Both the position numbers and the translations under genes were made by a program. DNA of 64,000 nucleotides from Bacteriovoracales bacterium (lineage in GTDB: Bacteria; Bdellovibrionota; Bacteriovoracia; Bacteriovoracales; Bacteriovoracaceae), in NCBI GenBank assembly GCA_030149295.1, contig JASBRV010000102.1:62001-126000 (forward strand). The letters are read 5' to 3'. Of this stretch, positions 1 to 8,199 are shown piece after piece. How positions within the stretch are numbered: position 1 is the stretch's first letter; every line of letters begins with the position of its first letter. A model generated the notes under the pieces. It was not told where the DNA came from and did no database searches. It was given only the letters and a program-made list of their open reading frames with translations.

Positions 1-802
1 CACCTCGTTCTAAGGCCCAGCTAGAGAAGTAGCGAATAAAGGTGTTTCTCGCAAGAGGAATGTTACGGCTACTAAGGAAGGTAGTGCTCTGATTAGCAAT
101 TACTTGAAAACTAAAACGCCCATGACGAAAACTTTGAGACTTTCTATAGAAGTTTTTAAAGGAATAATTCGCTTCAAAGCCTTGAAAGGAATAAGTCACG
201 CGAGATTCTTGAGGGCTTTCATCATATCGAATAAGCATGAATGTTTGGGAATTAATTTTAAGGTCGTAAACGACCTGACTAGCATTAGCTCTTCTTCCAA
301 TTAATTCAAATAAAATTACACCTTGGCCGTCACTTAGCTTGTAATGAACGTGTTCCTCCCCCTCTTTCAGTTGAGGATTCAAAAGGGCTTCACTCCATTG
401 ATCATAAGAAAGAGGCCCTCTCGCTTGTCCTTTTATGAATAGCTCTTCCTGTAAACGAAGTTCTCCTCCACAATCATAGAGACGAAGAACATCTACACTA
501 TCGTTACCGCTAGGGCGATGGAAATACTCCAATCGACTAAGAACTGTGTCTGTCGGGCGATTATTAAAGGCACACAGGACGTCTTCGTGAGAGGAAAACT
601 CGACAACGTTTCCTCTTGTGACACTTCGATAATTCTTTTTTAAATCAGAAAGTTTTAATGAGTAAGGGCTTTTAAATTCACGAACTAATTCATTAATATC
701 ATAGAGAAGAGAAGGAAGTTTCGAATCAGCGAAACAATCTCCTCCCAACAAGAAAGTGAAGTAAAATATTAAGAGAGCTAATGTCTTATTCAAAGAATAC
801 AT
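1..802 (-). CDS. Secreted protein of unknown function (partial, C-terminus off window)
   Basis: An open frame runs from an ATG at 802 to the left edge with no stop, so about 267 residues of the N-terminal part are visible. The protein begins with a positively charged residue, a hydrophobic stretch and a likely signal peptidase site after Cys-Phe-Ala near residue 25, so it is predicted to be exported. The rest is polar and rich in beta-type segments. I recognise no family. The start overlaps the end of the upstream gene by 17 bases, which suggests that the two are co-transcribed and translationally coupled. The Shine-Dalgarno (ACAGGA) sits almost against the ATG, so the exact start is not certain. 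Confidence 0.75.
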   Translation of the reverse strand, partial: MYSLNKTLALLIFYFTFLLGGDCFADSKLPSLLYDINELVREFKSPYSLKLSDLKKNYRSVTRGNVVEFSSHEDVLCAFNNRPTDTVLSRLEYFHRPSGNDSVDVLRLYDCGGELRLQEELFIKGQARGPLSYDQWSEALLNPQLKEGEEHVHYKLSDGQGVILFELIGRRANASQVVYDLKINSQTFMLIRYDESPQESRVTYSFQGFEANYSFKNFYRKSQSFRHGRFSFQVIANQSTTFLSSRNIPLARNTFIRYFSSWALERG

Positions 803-2189
803 TCCTGTCAGGATCGTAATAGACCGTCTTCTTGTATTTCTCTCTACTTCCATGAACATCAAGTTCAATTCTTAATTTAACCTTCGCGCGACCAAGATAG
901 CGGGAACTAATATTGTCGAATTTAAAACCGCTTAGCATGAGGTTTTCGATGGAGCGCATTTTCTTCATACGTAGCCCACCGCCTTTAACACTCACTTCCA
1001 CTGTCTTTTTGATATTGTTTTGAGCGGCGAGTTTTTCATCGAGCTTAAAGCCAATAACAGGTGTCCCATTAGAGAGACGATAACTGTAAGGAATAATGGA
1101 AGCTAGCACTTGTGAAAGGTTTCCTCTAGACATCGGCATTCTTTCCACCTGAGATTCCTCAAAGCGGCGAAAGAGGGAGGTTCTACTATAGCGGGCCATC
1201 TCGTCTCGATAACTATCAAAAGTCATTGTTTTGGCAGAGGTAACCACCATAAGCTTATTAAAAACCTTATTGCGATTACGGCCAAAAGAGAAAAATCCAA
1301 AACTGGTGTCATTAGAAACAACACTCGTATTGGAACTGACAATCATAGTGGAGACACCTTCATACAAATAAAGACTTGGGTTACTCACTTTCAAAATCGT
1401 TACAGAATCACGCTCACTATCTTGATCGCGATTAACCACACCATAATTAAAACTATAGTCTTTAAGGAGAACTAAATCAGAATCTGCAGCATTGATACTG
1501 ACAGAACCTCCTAGCGTAAGACCGGCTTTCTCATCCTTAACGACACCAGCCGTAGGGCTAATATAGATATTAGAAGTTCTCTCGTAGCTAATGGGGGCGA
1601 GATTAGGAATTAGCTGCACAACGCGTGTCACTCTGGATGTTTCTTTTCTCCCAACCTGTGAACCGAGAACTGCCGAAAGAAGGCGACTAGAAACTGTAAG
1701 GGAAAGATCCAAAATGCCACCATTGTTGAGGATATCAAAGTCAGGTGCATCACCTGCATCAGAGGAAGCAGCACCAATGGAAGCATCAATATGGCCAAGA
1801 CCCTCTTCAGATAGAGAGTAAATTTCTGTGGTTAATTGAACAAGATGACTCGGAACTCCTGCCTCCAATACATCGAGTAAAGGAAGAAGCCCTTCGAAGC
1901 GATCCTTTAACTCTTCATTAAAAAACCAAAAGCTCAATACAGAGGTACTCTCCACATTGATATAACCTTCTGTGGGAGTCAAAACATTACCAGGTAATAA
2001 AGCCTGACGAATACGATTGGCCAAAGTTCGGGCTGTTAAATTTTGAGCAATGTAAGTACAGCGAAGTAACTCTTCTCTACACTCAAGTTTTCCAGGGCCA
2101 CGTTGAAAAACTTCCTGAGCATTTGAGAGGGAAAGAAAACTAAGAAAAATGACCATAAGAGAAATGTTCGCTTTTTTGCTAAACGTCAT
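786..2189 (-). CDS. Secreted protein, possibly secretin-related
   Basis: This 467-residue protein has a clear Sec signal peptide (cleavage near Ser-Asn-Ala, residue 24) and a good AAGGA ribosome site eight bases before the ATG. Residues about 50-110 look like a small alpha/beta domain with a helix-strand pattern similar to secretin N-domains. Residues about 115-265 are strand-rich, with a VQLTTEIYSLSEEGLG segment and an internal glycine-rich stretch that faintly recall the secretin pore domain. No secretin signature is strong enough for a firm call. It shares a transcription unit with the partial secreted protein downstream, which may be a partner. It is divergent from the DUF962 gene across 178 bases. 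Confidence 0.7.
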   Translation of the reverse strand: MTFSKKANISLMVIFLSFLSLSNAQEVFQRGPGKLECREELLRCTYIAQNLTARTLANRIRQALLPGNVLTPTEGYINVESTSVLSFWFFNEELKDRFEGLLPLLDVLEAGVPSHLVQLTTEIYSLSEEGLGHIDASIGAASSDAGDAPDFDILNNGGILDLSLTVSSRLLSAVLGSQVGRKETSRVTRVVQLIPNLAPISYERTSNIYISPTAGVVKDEKAGLTLGGSVSINAADSDLVLLKDYSFNYGVVNRDQDSERDSVTILKVSNPSLYLYEGVSTMIVSSNTSVVSNDTSFGFFSFGRNRNKVFNKLMVVTSAKTMTFDSYRDEMARYSRTSLFRRFEESQVERMPMSRGNLSQVLASIIPYSYRLSNGTPVIGFKLDEKLAAQNNIKKTVEVSVKGGGLRMKKMRSIENLMLSGFKFDNISSRYLGRAKVKLRIELDVHGSREKYKKTVYYDPDRNVFFE

Positions 2190-2233
2190 CGTTTTGTCCT
2201 TGTCTTAAAGATTGCACCAATAACCTACCAAAA

Positions 2234-2247
2234 CACTTTAAAAAGTG
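2234..2247. repeat. Inverted repeat CACTTT-AA-AAAGTG in a divergent promoter region
   Basis: A perfect 6+2+6 palindrome lies 45 bases upstream of the start at 2189 on the minus strand. It is small and A/T-rich. It could be an operator half of the divergent regulatory region, but the sequence alone shows only the symmetry. Confidence 0.35.
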
Positions 2248-2288
2248 CATAAAAATTTTTCTCACAAGAACAAACCAATACTTGGCTT

Positions 2289-2331
2289 AAAGCACAATAG
2301 GCAACGTGCTTTCAGTCTATTAGGCTATAAT
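2289..2331 (+). promoter_or_regulatory. Perfect -10 box with an upstream inverted repeat
   Basis: A TATAAT hexamer at 2326-2331 precedes the DUF962 gene, whose ATG at 2368 has its own AGGAG site. No good -35 box lies 16-18 bases upstream. Instead there is a perfect 7-base inverted repeat, AAAGCAC at 2289-2295 and GTGCTTT at 2306-2312, in the place where a -35 element would be. That layout fits an activator or repressor site. The regulator is unknown. Confidence 0.45.
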
Positions 2332-2367
2332 AAATTTCCATTATGATTATGATAGGAGAAGCCAAGT

Positions 2368-2691
2368 ATGAGTAACTCGGGGCAATATAGCACTTTTAAA
2401 GAATTCTATCCTTTCTATTTATCAGAACACGCTAACCCCACGAACAGATTTCTTCATGTTTTGGGCACCACTATCGCGCTAAGCCTAATCCTTTTGGCCG
2501 TTTTTACTTCTAAGTTTTGGTTGATCGGCATTGCCATCATTCAGGGTTACGCCTGGGCATGGTGTGGTCATTTTCTCATAGAAAAAAATAGGCCCGCCAC
2601 TTTTACTTATCCTCTCTACAGCTTCATGGGAGATTGGCTCATGTGGTTTGAAGTGATTACCTTTCAAAGAGGCTTAAGAGACAAGCTTTAA
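2368..2691 (+). CDS. DUF962 / Mpo1-like small membrane protein
   Basis: The 107-residue protein matches the Mpo1-like (DUF962) family in length and motifs: an N-terminal SEHANPTNRFLHVLGT block, two central hydrophobic segments (about residues 33-50 and 52-68), then GHFLIEKNRPATF and a final Pro-Leu-Tyr-Ser-Phe-Met-Gly-Asp block. The conserved histidines in the first and third blocks are the likely iron ligands. The yeast member Mpo1 is an Fe(II) dioxygenase that removes a carbon from 2-hydroxy fatty acids. The bacterial role is not established. It stands alone behind its own promoter, and its 3' end overlaps folA, on the other strand, by 18 bases. Confidence 0.85.
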   Translation: MSNSGQYSTFKEFYPFYLSEHANPTNRFLHVLGTTIALSLILLAVFTSKFWLIGIAIIQGYAWAWCGHFLIEKNRPATFTYPLYSFMGDWLMWFEVITFQRGLRDKL

Positions 2692-3171
2692 AACTTTTAA
2701 TTTCCAAAAAGGCGTCTTTTCTGTGGCTGAAAATTCTTTTAGATCGATAAGTTCAAATTTAGATTCATCAAAAGTGGGAAAGTAAGTATCGGCCTCACCG
2801 GAGAAATCTACATAGCTTAAGTAAAGAAGGTCACAAAGATTTTTTTCAAAAGCTTGAGAATAAATTTCTCCACCTCCGGCAATAAAAAGAATCTCTTCTC
2901 CCTTAGATTGGCAATACTCAATCGCTTCTTCGAAGCTATGAACGACATAGGTACCAGGTTGCTCATAGTTAGAATCTCTCGTAAGAATAAGAGTCGTTCT
3001 TCCTGGCAAGGGCCTGCCAATCGATTCATAAGTCTTTCGCCCCATGAGCAAAGTATGACCTGTGGTTGTTTTTTTAAAATGCTTGAAGTCTTCAGAAATA
3101 TGCCAAAGCATTTGATTGTTAAGACCTAGCTCTCGATTATTACCGAGAGCTGCGATCATCGCAATCTTCAT
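2674..3171 (-). CDS. folA: Dihydrofolate reductase
   Basis: At 165 residues this is a normal-sized chromosomal DHFR. It reduces dihydrofolate to tetrahydrofolate with NADPH, regenerating the cofactor that ThyA oxidises. Visible family motifs include the N-terminal IAALGNNRELGLNN loop, the Trp-His-Ile-Ser-Glu-Asp block (Met20-loop Trp and the acidic residue region), MGRKTYESIGRPLPGR, and FIAGGGEIY, which contacts the NADPH phosphates. The ATG shares one base with the thyA stop (TAATG), so the two genes are translationally coupled. The 3' end runs 18 bases into the opposite-strand DUF962 gene. Confidence 0.97.
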   Translation of the reverse strand: MKIAMIAALGNNRELGLNNQMLWHISEDFKHFKKTTTGHTLLMGRKTYESIGRPLPGRTTLILTRDSNYEQPGTYVVHSFEEAIEYCQSKGEEILFIAGGGEIYSQAFEKNLCDLLYLSYVDFSGEADTYFPTFDESKFELIDLKEFSATEKTPFWKLKVLKLVS

Positions 3172-3965
3172 TAAACCGCCACCTCGGCCTTAATATGGGG
3201 ATGGGCGATGTAATCAATTAATTCGAAATCCTCATATTTAAAATCAAATAAATCTTTCACTTCAGGATTAATTTTCATTTTAGGCAGTGGATGCGGCTTT
3301 CTCTTAATTTGAGTTTGCGCTTGCTCAAGATGATTCAAATAAAGGTGAGCATCACCCATTGTGTGAACAAAGTCACCCACTTTAAGACCACAAACTTGAG
3401 CTAGCATCATAGTGAGAAGAGCATAGCTTGCAATATTAAAAGGAACCCCTAAAAAGATATCAGCCGATCTTTGATAAAGCTGACAAGACAAATGGCCATC
3501 TTGAGAGACATAAAACTGCATAAGGGTATGACAAGGAGGCAAGGCCATATCTTTTATGTCTGCCGGATTCCACGCCGAAACAATATGACGTCTGGAATGG
3601 GGATTATTTCTCAAACCATCAACAAGATCACCGATTTGATCAATAATTTGTTCCTTGGCTTCCCAGCGGCGCCATTGCTTACCGTAAACTGGTCCGAGGT
3701 CGCCATTTTCATCGGCCCACTCATCCCAAATACGCACTTTATTTTCCTTAAGGTACTGAATATTAGTATCCCCTTTAAGGAACCACAAAAGTTCATGAAT
3801 GATCGAGCGCAAATGAAGCTTCTTAGTTGTTACCAAAGGAAAACCTTCCCTGAGATCATAGCGGGCCTGATAACCGAAAACAGAAAGAGTCCCCACCCCT
3901 GTTCGATCTTTACGCTCTTCCCCGTTTTTAAGGACGTGCTTCATTAAATCAAGATATTGCTTCAT
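3171..3965 (-). CDS. thyA: Thymidylate synthase
   Basis: The 264-residue length equals that of the classical ThyA enzyme, which methylates dUMP to dTMP using methylene-tetrahydrofolate. The nucleophile is Cys145 in [22 protein letters not shown] supplies phosphate-binding arginines, and [20 protein letters not shown] is the folate-binding block. The start has a GGGAG site five bases upstream and a plausible promoter at 4013-4040. It is first in a two-gene unit with folA, the usual partner for recycling dihydrofolate. This is the folate-dependent ThyA type, not the flavin-dependent ThyX. Confidence 0.98.
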   Translation of the reverse strand: MKQYLDLMKHVLKNGEERKDRTGVGTLSVFGYQARYDLREGFPLVTTKKLHLRSIIHELLWFLKGDTNIQYLKENKVRIWDEWADENGDLGPVYGKQWRRWEAKEQIIDQIGDLVDGLRNNPHSRRHIVSAWNPADIKDMALPPCHTLMQFYVSQDGHLSCQLYQRSADIFLGVPFNIASYALLTMMLAQVCGLKVGDFVHTMGDAHLYLNHLEQAQTQIKRKPHPLPKMKINPEVKDLFDFKYEDFELIDYIAHPHIKAEVAV

Positions 3966-4012
3966 TGTGTCTCCCGAGATGAATGCCTATTGTGTGTGTT
4001 GTGTGTAATAAA

Positions 4013-4040
4013 ATTGTACTGAAAAGCACAATATGTCCAA
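4013..4040 (-). promoter_or_regulatory. Predicted sigma70-type promoter for thyA-folA
   Basis: On the minus strand a TACAAT -10 (4018-4013, five of six consensus bases) follows a weak TTGGAC -35 (4040-4035) with a 16-base spacer. The leader to the thyA ATG would be about 40 bases and includes a GTGTGTGT-type purine/pyrimidine repeat at 3991-4006. Confidence 0.45.
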
Positions 4041-4070
4041 AATCTTTTTAGCTAATTTATCCTTACAGAT

Positions 4071-4808
4071 CTATTTATTGGCGAGGGGCGTATAAGTCTC
4101 TTGATCCCATTTCATCAGGGCCAAAAGCTCATCAAGCATACTCTGAAGGCCTGGACGCAAAGGTTGACGACTTTCATTTGCCCTTTTCTCAATCGCTTCA
4201 AGAAAATCTATAGGCCAACTCGTCTGATAGAAATTAATGATCCAACTTGGAATGCTGCCACGCGGGTCAATAAAAGCCGTTAACTCCACATAAGTTTGCC
4301 TTTTATTAATGGGGCGAAATCCCATATTGCTATAACCAACAAAAGCTTCAATAGTTCTCTTTGGTTTGGGAGCATTTTTATGACTAACAGTTTTACTTAA
4401 GACAAAAAGAAGCTTTCGCTCTTTATCGAGTTTGAGTTCATTGTGCAAAATGAGAGTTCTATCATAGACAGGCCAAGGCATGTCAGTAAGAGAATAAGTG
4501 ATGGCTTCACGAGGTCCCTTATCTTGCAAGGTTGTTTTCTTAAGAAGATCAGGAGTCCAAGTCTCACTTCCCTCTACTGTGCGCAGATTTTCCATTATAG
4601 AGTCAATGGGAGCGTCAATAATCCCTTCTACTTTTATCGGTAAAATTTCTGTTTTAACATCATCTGCGTTTCGCAGATATACAGTAAAGCCTCTGCGAAC
4701 TCGGTCTTTCTTCCACTTTCCATCATCGGCAATTTTAAGTTTTCTAAACTCAGCCCCTAGTACGTCTGTAAAAGCGAGCCATATCGTAATAAAGATCAAA
4801 ATTTTCAT
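4071..4808 (-). CDS. START-domain (lipid-binding) secreted protein
   Basis: With the ATG at 4808 the protein has 245 residues and starts with a signal peptide (cleavage near Val-Leu-Gly). An ATG 48 bases further upstream is open, but it would bury the signal peptide and has no better ribosome site. The body matches START/polyketide-cyclase-like lipid-transfer proteins: an alpha/beta grip pattern, DMPWPVYDRTLILH (a conserved START block), and a C-terminal helix following RGSIPSWIINFYQ. START domains bind hydrophobic ligands in a deep cavity. The ligand is not predictable here. Export suggests a periplasmic lipid-handling role. It is divergent from the NamZ-like gene. Confidence 0.8.
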   Translation of the reverse strand: MKILIFITIWLAFTDVLGAEFRKLKIADDGKWKKDRVRRGFTVYLRNADDVKTEILPIKVEGIIDAPIDSIMENLRTVEGSETWTPDLLKKTTLQDKGPREAITYSLTDMPWPVYDRTLILHNELKLDKERKLLFVLSKTVSHKNAPKPKRTIEAFVGYSNMGFRPINKRQTYVELTAFIDPRGSIPSWIINFYQTSWPIDFLEAIEKRANESRQPLRPGLQSMLDELLALMKWDQETYTPLANK

Positions 4809-4881
4809 AGGAAAATTATAATAGAAAACTCGCCAAAGTGCCTCGTTAAGATACAATTAAGACTCAAGAAAAGGATGGTAT

Positions 4882-6102
4882 ATGGCCCAAAACGTTATTA
4901 TTGGCTTAGAACGACTTTTAAATGAATTGAAGTGGCAGGAATTATGTGTGGGAAATATTGCCTACCTCTCCCACAGCGCAGCAATCACGAGGGATCTCAC
5001 GACTGGCTTAAGTGCCATGAAAAATTGTTTTGGTAAGAGACTAAAAAAAGTCTTTGGCCCTCAACATGGTTTTGTGACTGACGTTCAAGATAATATGGTC
5101 GAGACGGATCATACCCACCATCCTTATTTTGATTTACCTATATATAGTCTCTATGGAGAAACCCGTTCACCGAATCAGAAAATGCTCTCCGGAATAGACA
5201 CTCTCATCATCGACCTCCAAGACGTTGGCACACGCGTTTACACCTATATAACCACCATGTCCCTGGCCATGGAAAAATGCAACGAACTAGGGATTCGTGT
5301 GGTGGTTTTGGATCGTCCTAATCCAGTGGGTGGCCTTCTTTTTGAGGGACCCGTTCTTCAAAAGAAATGGAAGAGTTTTGTAGGTCATCACCCTATTCCC
5401 CAGCGCCACTCACTCACCATTGCCGAGGTGGCAATTCTTGAAAAACTCCTTCACTGTCCAGATGTAGATCTTCACATAGTGCCCATGAAAAATTGGAAGC
5501 GCTCCTATCTCTGGAAAGACACAGGACTTCCATGGGTCAATCCAAGCCCCAATTTATCGACACCAGAGTCTGCCCTAACTTTTTGTGGCAGTGTCCTTTA
5601 TGAAGGAACTAATATTAGTGAAGGCAGAGGAACGACAAGGGCCTTAGAAGTACTAGGTGCCCCGGGCATAGAGCCCTTTTCTTTTGTTGAACAAACGAAT
5701 AAAGAGCTTCAACAACTCTCTCAAGCATTTAAAGACCAAGAAAATAAGGAATTCAACTTTTTCGATGGCTTCAGACTGAGACCGATTCAGTTCTTTCCCA
5801 TGTTTCAAAAGTTTTCAAGACAAGCTTGCGGTGGTTTTCATATCCATCCCCAAAATTCCTCTTCTTTTCTCTCTTGGCACCTAGGTGCATATCTTTTACG
5901 AATCTTTAAAGCCTCCACCGAATTTAAATGGAATGATGCCCCTTATGAGTACGAAACTGGCTTTGCCATCAATTACATCAATGGAGGAATTGAATTGAAA
6001 GACTGGGTAGACAAAGAAGGTAGTATTGAAGAATTTTTGCGACTCTCCACATTGGGACATGACGAATTTAAAAATCTAAGAGATGATGTCCTCATCTACT
6101 AA
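4882..6102 (+). CDS. namZ: NamZ-type (DUF1343) exo-beta-N-acetylmuramidase
   Basis: This 406-residue protein carries the DUF1343 hallmarks: KKVFGPQHGF near residue 60, PIYSLYGETRSP near 90, IDLQDVGTRVYTYITTM near 115, VVLDRPNPVGG near 150, and EGTNISEGRGTTRALEVLGAP near 255. NamZ of Bacillus subtilis removes terminal N-acetylmuramic acid from peptidoglycan fragments. The same role in wall turnover or recycling is inferred here. No signal peptide is visible, so it may act on imported muropeptides in the cytoplasm. AAGGA lies eight bases before the ATG, and a TACAAT -10-like hexamer sits at 4852-4857. Confidence 0.85.
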   Translation: MAQNVIIGLERLLNELKWQELCVGNIAYLSHSAAITRDLTTGLSAMKNCFGKRLKKVFGPQHGFVTDVQDNMVETDHTHHPYFDLPIYSLYGETRSPNQKMLSGIDTLIIDLQDVGTRVYTYITTMSLAMEKCNELGIRVVVLDRPNPVGGLLFEGPVLQKKWKSFVGHHPIPQRHSLTIAEVAILEKLLHCPDVDLHIVPMKNWKRSYLWKDTGLPWVNPSPNLSTPESALTFCGSVLYEGTNISEGRGTTRALEVLGAPGIEPFSFVEQTNKELQQLSQAFKDQENKEFNFFDGFRLRPIQFFPMFQKFSRQACGGFHIHPQNSSSFLSWHLGAYLLRIFKASTEFKWNDAPYEYETGFAINYINGGIELKDWVDKEGSIEEFLRLSTLGHDEFKNLRDDVLIY

Positions 6103-6131
6103 ACATAATAAGAAAGCTTGAGGAGTCCTTT

Positions 6132-6332
6132 GTGGATTTAGATAGTGCCATCGAACTTTTAAAAAATGCTGTGAAATACTCACACTTGGAAAATCAAAAA
6201 CATATTGATCTCTCCCTTGTGGACGCCCAAGAGCGCCATCGTTATGAAAAGGCCCTCATGTACTGTCGTGCCAAAGTGGCTCAAGGGGAACTTAGTGAAG
6301 AAGAGCTTCATAATAGACTTGGCCTTATTTAG
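6132..6332 (+). CDS. Small conserved-looking soluble protein, unknown
   Basis: A 66-residue, highly charged, probably all-helical protein starts at GTG (6132) behind a strong GAGGAGT ribosome site. Its stop shares a base with the next start. The C-terminal segment, with Glu-Glu-Leu-His-Asn-Arg-Leu-Gly-Leu-Ile, looks like a short helical tail rather than a known domain. It lies 29 bases after the NamZ-like gene and is probably in the same operon. I cannot assign a function. Confidence 0.65.
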   Translation: MDLDSAIELLKNAVKYSHLENQKHIDLSLVDAQERHRYEKALMYCRAKVAQGELSEEELHNRLGLI

Positions 6333-7153
6333 TGCACATTGTTTCTTTATTCCTTTTTTTCATTACGACATGCTTTTCAGGAATATGCGAAGCTAGTGCG
6401 TCTGAAAAAGGAAAAAAGCCCACCTACGATCTTCGTTTTGAGACTTTTGCTCGCTCTCTTCCCATTGGTGCCTATGCCCGAGCGGAAATTGGCTATTCCA
6501 TCCCTCTATGGGAGCACCGTGGTCCCCTTTATGGCTTTGTCAGACCTTTTGGCCAACTACAAACAAGTGCCCTTGTTAACTCAGCAACCGCTGGCCTAGA
6601 AGTCTTTCCCGTAAGCTTTCTCGGTTTTTATGCGGCCAAAAGTTTTATGGTCCGCTCTCTCAATGAACTCGATCAAGTCGAATGTGATCGAGGAAATATC
6701 ACTTGTCGCACCAATAACCTGCAAAGAAATATCTATGGCCTTAAGTTAGCTCTCAAATTTGGAAGAGTTTTTGCCATGACTCGACTGCAGTGGCACCAGA
6801 CAAATATCAAAGATAATCAGCAAGAGTTCTTCTTTGATGAACAAGGCACTCTCCTAGGTCTTGGTAGTAGAGACACCCTCTTTCAATCCATTCAAATTTT
6901 AGGCTATGACTTTAACGAAAAAAGAGGCACCGGAATTCTTTATAAAAGAAACACCATGCAAAAGACCGGACAAGATTCAAGCATGAGTGTCTTTTTTTAC
7001 AAGCATAATTTCTCTGCTCCTATAAAAGACAACCAAAACCCCATGACCCTACTCATTGGACCTGGCATTTTTCATACCAGAGAAAATACTGATCACTTGA
7101 TGGTTTTTGCTTTGATGCAATTTTCTTATGAGAAGGGCCTCACCCTCTTTTGA
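6332..7153 (+). CDS. Putative outer-membrane beta-barrel protein
   Basis: The 273-residue product starts at GTG overlapping the preceding TAG. It has a signal peptide (hydrophobic residues 2-17, cleavage near Cys-Glu-Ala). Alternating polar/hydrophobic strands ending in aromatic residues run to the C-terminus, which closes with Leu-Thr-Leu-Phe, as expected for a barrel inserted by BamA. Two cysteines near residues 118 and 125 could form a loop disulfide. No family is recognisable. It is the third gene of a probable unit with the NamZ-like protein, which suggests an envelope role. Confidence 0.65.
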   Translation: MHIVSLFLFFITTCFSGICEASASEKGKKPTYDLRFETFARSLPIGAYARAEIGYSIPLWEHRGPLYGFVRPFGQLQTSALVNSATAGLEVFPVSFLGFYAAKSFMVRSLNELDQVECDRGNITCRTNNLQRNIYGLKLALKFGRVFAMTRLQWHQTNIKDNQQEFFFDEQGTLLGLGSRDTLFQSIQILGYDFNEKRGTGILYKRNTMQKTGQDSSMSVFFYKHNFSAPIKDNQNPMTLLIGPGIFHTRENTDHLMVFALMQFSYEKGLTLF

Positions 7154-7197
7154 TAGTCTAGCTTCTTCACTAGATAACTTCTCTGAGGCACTAATCT

Positions 7198-7229
7198 GAT
7201 CACCTGAGTGCTTTCTCAAGTGAGTGATC
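7198..7229. repeat. Imperfect inverted repeat between convergent genes
   Basis: GATCAC at 7198-7203 pairs with GTGATC at 7224-7229, with further pairing of CTGAG and CTCAAG inside. There is no U-run on either side, so it is a weak candidate for a shared 3' hairpin rather than a clear intrinsic terminator. Confidence 0.3.
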
Positions 7230-7339
7230 ATAGTGTCCAATGTCGATTTTGGGGCTACTCGCACCTCTACCTCAAGTTAATGGTCTTTCCACTTCATATC
7301 GGAAGAAAGGCCTTAAACTTGAGTAAATTAGTTCAACAA

Positions 7340-7741
7340 CTAGGCAGCGACTCTATCCCTAGTAATTTGTCGATCTATTTTAAAGCGCTGATACGCCTTC
7401 CAGGCCGCTTGTGCCAATCGTGTGTGAATTTCACTCTTATCCAAATAGCAACACGTAAACTGATCAAGGTCTGCGACCATGCGCTGATCATCCGTATTTT
7501 TCAGCATCACAATGGGCGTATGATCAGCGAGTCGTTTGGCTAAAAATATCCCATCATTTTCTGGCATCGTGATATCTGTCACCAGGACATGGTAAGAATT
7601 GTGCCCTAGTAATTTCAAGGCTTGTTCTTGCGTGCTTGCTAAGGAAACTTCAAAACCTTGCTCAATTAAACAATTTTGCATGGTTTCTAAAAGCTTTGGA
7701 TCCTCATTAACGAGCAAAACGTGCAACCTAAGGATATCCAT
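7340..7741 (-). CDS. Single-domain response regulator with altered switch residues
   Basis: The ATG at 7741 has an ideal AAGGAGG site. An ATG 30 bases upstream lacks one. The 133-residue protein is a receiver domain with an acidic pair region (Glu13, Asp14), phospho-acceptor Asp56 in VTDITMP and Lys102. The switch Thr/Ser that normally follows strand 4 is Lys81, and the usual Lys-Pro is Lys-Ser. No output domain follows, only about 20 charged residues. It may act as a CheY-like partner or phosphate sink, or signal without full phospho-switching. No cognate kinase is adjacent. Confidence 0.85.
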   Translation of the reverse strand: MDILRLHVLLVNEDPKLLETMQNCLIEQGFEVSLASTQEQALKLLGHNSYHVLVTDITMPENDGIFLAKRLADHTPIVMLKNTDDQRMVADLDQFTCCYLDKSEIHTRLAQAAWKAYQRFKIDRQITRDRVAA

Positions 7742-7798
7742 AAATTCCTCCTTATGGGAGTTTGACCCCATTATGGACTGAAACTAGAGAATTCATGG

Positions 7799-7830
7799 AA
7801 AAAACCCTCAAAATTTATAAATTTTAAGGG
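7799..7830 (-). terminator. Intrinsic terminator after the small membrane-protein gene
   Basis: Reading the minus strand, CCCT, then the perfect palindrome AAAATTTATAAATTTT (7825-7810), then AGGG form a long stem followed directly by TTTTTT (7804-7799). The stem is A/T-rich in the middle but closed by G-C pairs. It would stop transcription from the gene at 7932-8108 before it enters the receiver gene. Confidence 0.6.
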
Positions 7831-7931
7831 CTTATGTCTTTTTGGGTATCCTAATAAACCGTTTGAAAAATCACTTTTTAGGAGAAATCCCCCCTTTTCC
7901 TTGGCAGTTTAATTGATAGGGATATCTTTAG

Positions 7932-8108
7932 TTAGAGGCGGCGAAAATCAGCTTCCACCACGTCTTCATTACCACTCTTTTTGGCGTGAGTGGACTTCTT
8001 CTTGGCAACCTGTTCCCGCTCCCCTTCTTTCATACCTTTAAAGAAACTTCGAACGAAAAGAAAGAGAAAATAAAAAAAGAGCCCTTTGAGGACAAACTGA
8101 ACGATCAT
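7932..8108 (-). CDS. Small single-pass membrane protein, unknown
   Basis: A 58-residue product (61 if the GTG at 8117 is used) has one hydrophobic helix at the N-terminus, then a basic, lysine-rich cytoplasmic tail ending in an acidic Glu-Asp-Val-Val-Glu-Ala-Asp-Phe motif. Short proteins with this plan and a similar V-x-A-D-F/Y tail occur in many Gram-negative genomes, but I know no assigned role. Neither start has a good ribosome site. A terminator follows it. It is divergent from lysK. Confidence 0.55.
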   Translation of the reverse strand: MIVQFVLKGLFFYFLFLFVRSFFKGMKEGEREQVAKKKSTHAKKSGNEDVVEADFRRL

Positions 8109-8129
8109 GGGGACCACTATATCGTAAAG

Positions 8130-8160
8130 ACAGGCCCTAGGCGAGGTCTTTAGAGCCTGT
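8130..8160. repeat. Inverted repeat in the lysK leader
   Basis: ACAGGC at 8130-8135 pairs with GCCTGT at 8155-8160, and AAAGAC/GTCTTT lies within the same segment as an alternative pairing. Two mutually exclusive hairpins just before an aminoacyl-tRNA synthetase gene could mean attenuation, but no U-run or T-box sequence is visible. Confidence 0.3.
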
Positions 8161-8199
8161 TAAGATGTGGCTTTCATTATACACAAGGAAATATCACAC

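Noticed and set aside
4809-4856. Upstream ATG extension of the START-domain gene
   Set aside because: It places 16 residues before a normal signal peptide and has no ribosome site.
7049-7264. Minus-strand 71-codon frame overlapping the end of the barrel protein gene
   Set aside because: About 100 bases lie antisense to a better-supported gene, it has no ribosome site, and its composition is not convincing. Chance frame.
8130-8160. T-box or lysine riboswitch before lysK
   Set aside because: Only short alternative hairpins are present. Neither the T-box sequence nor the larger conserved core of a lysine riboswitch fits in the 90-base spacer.
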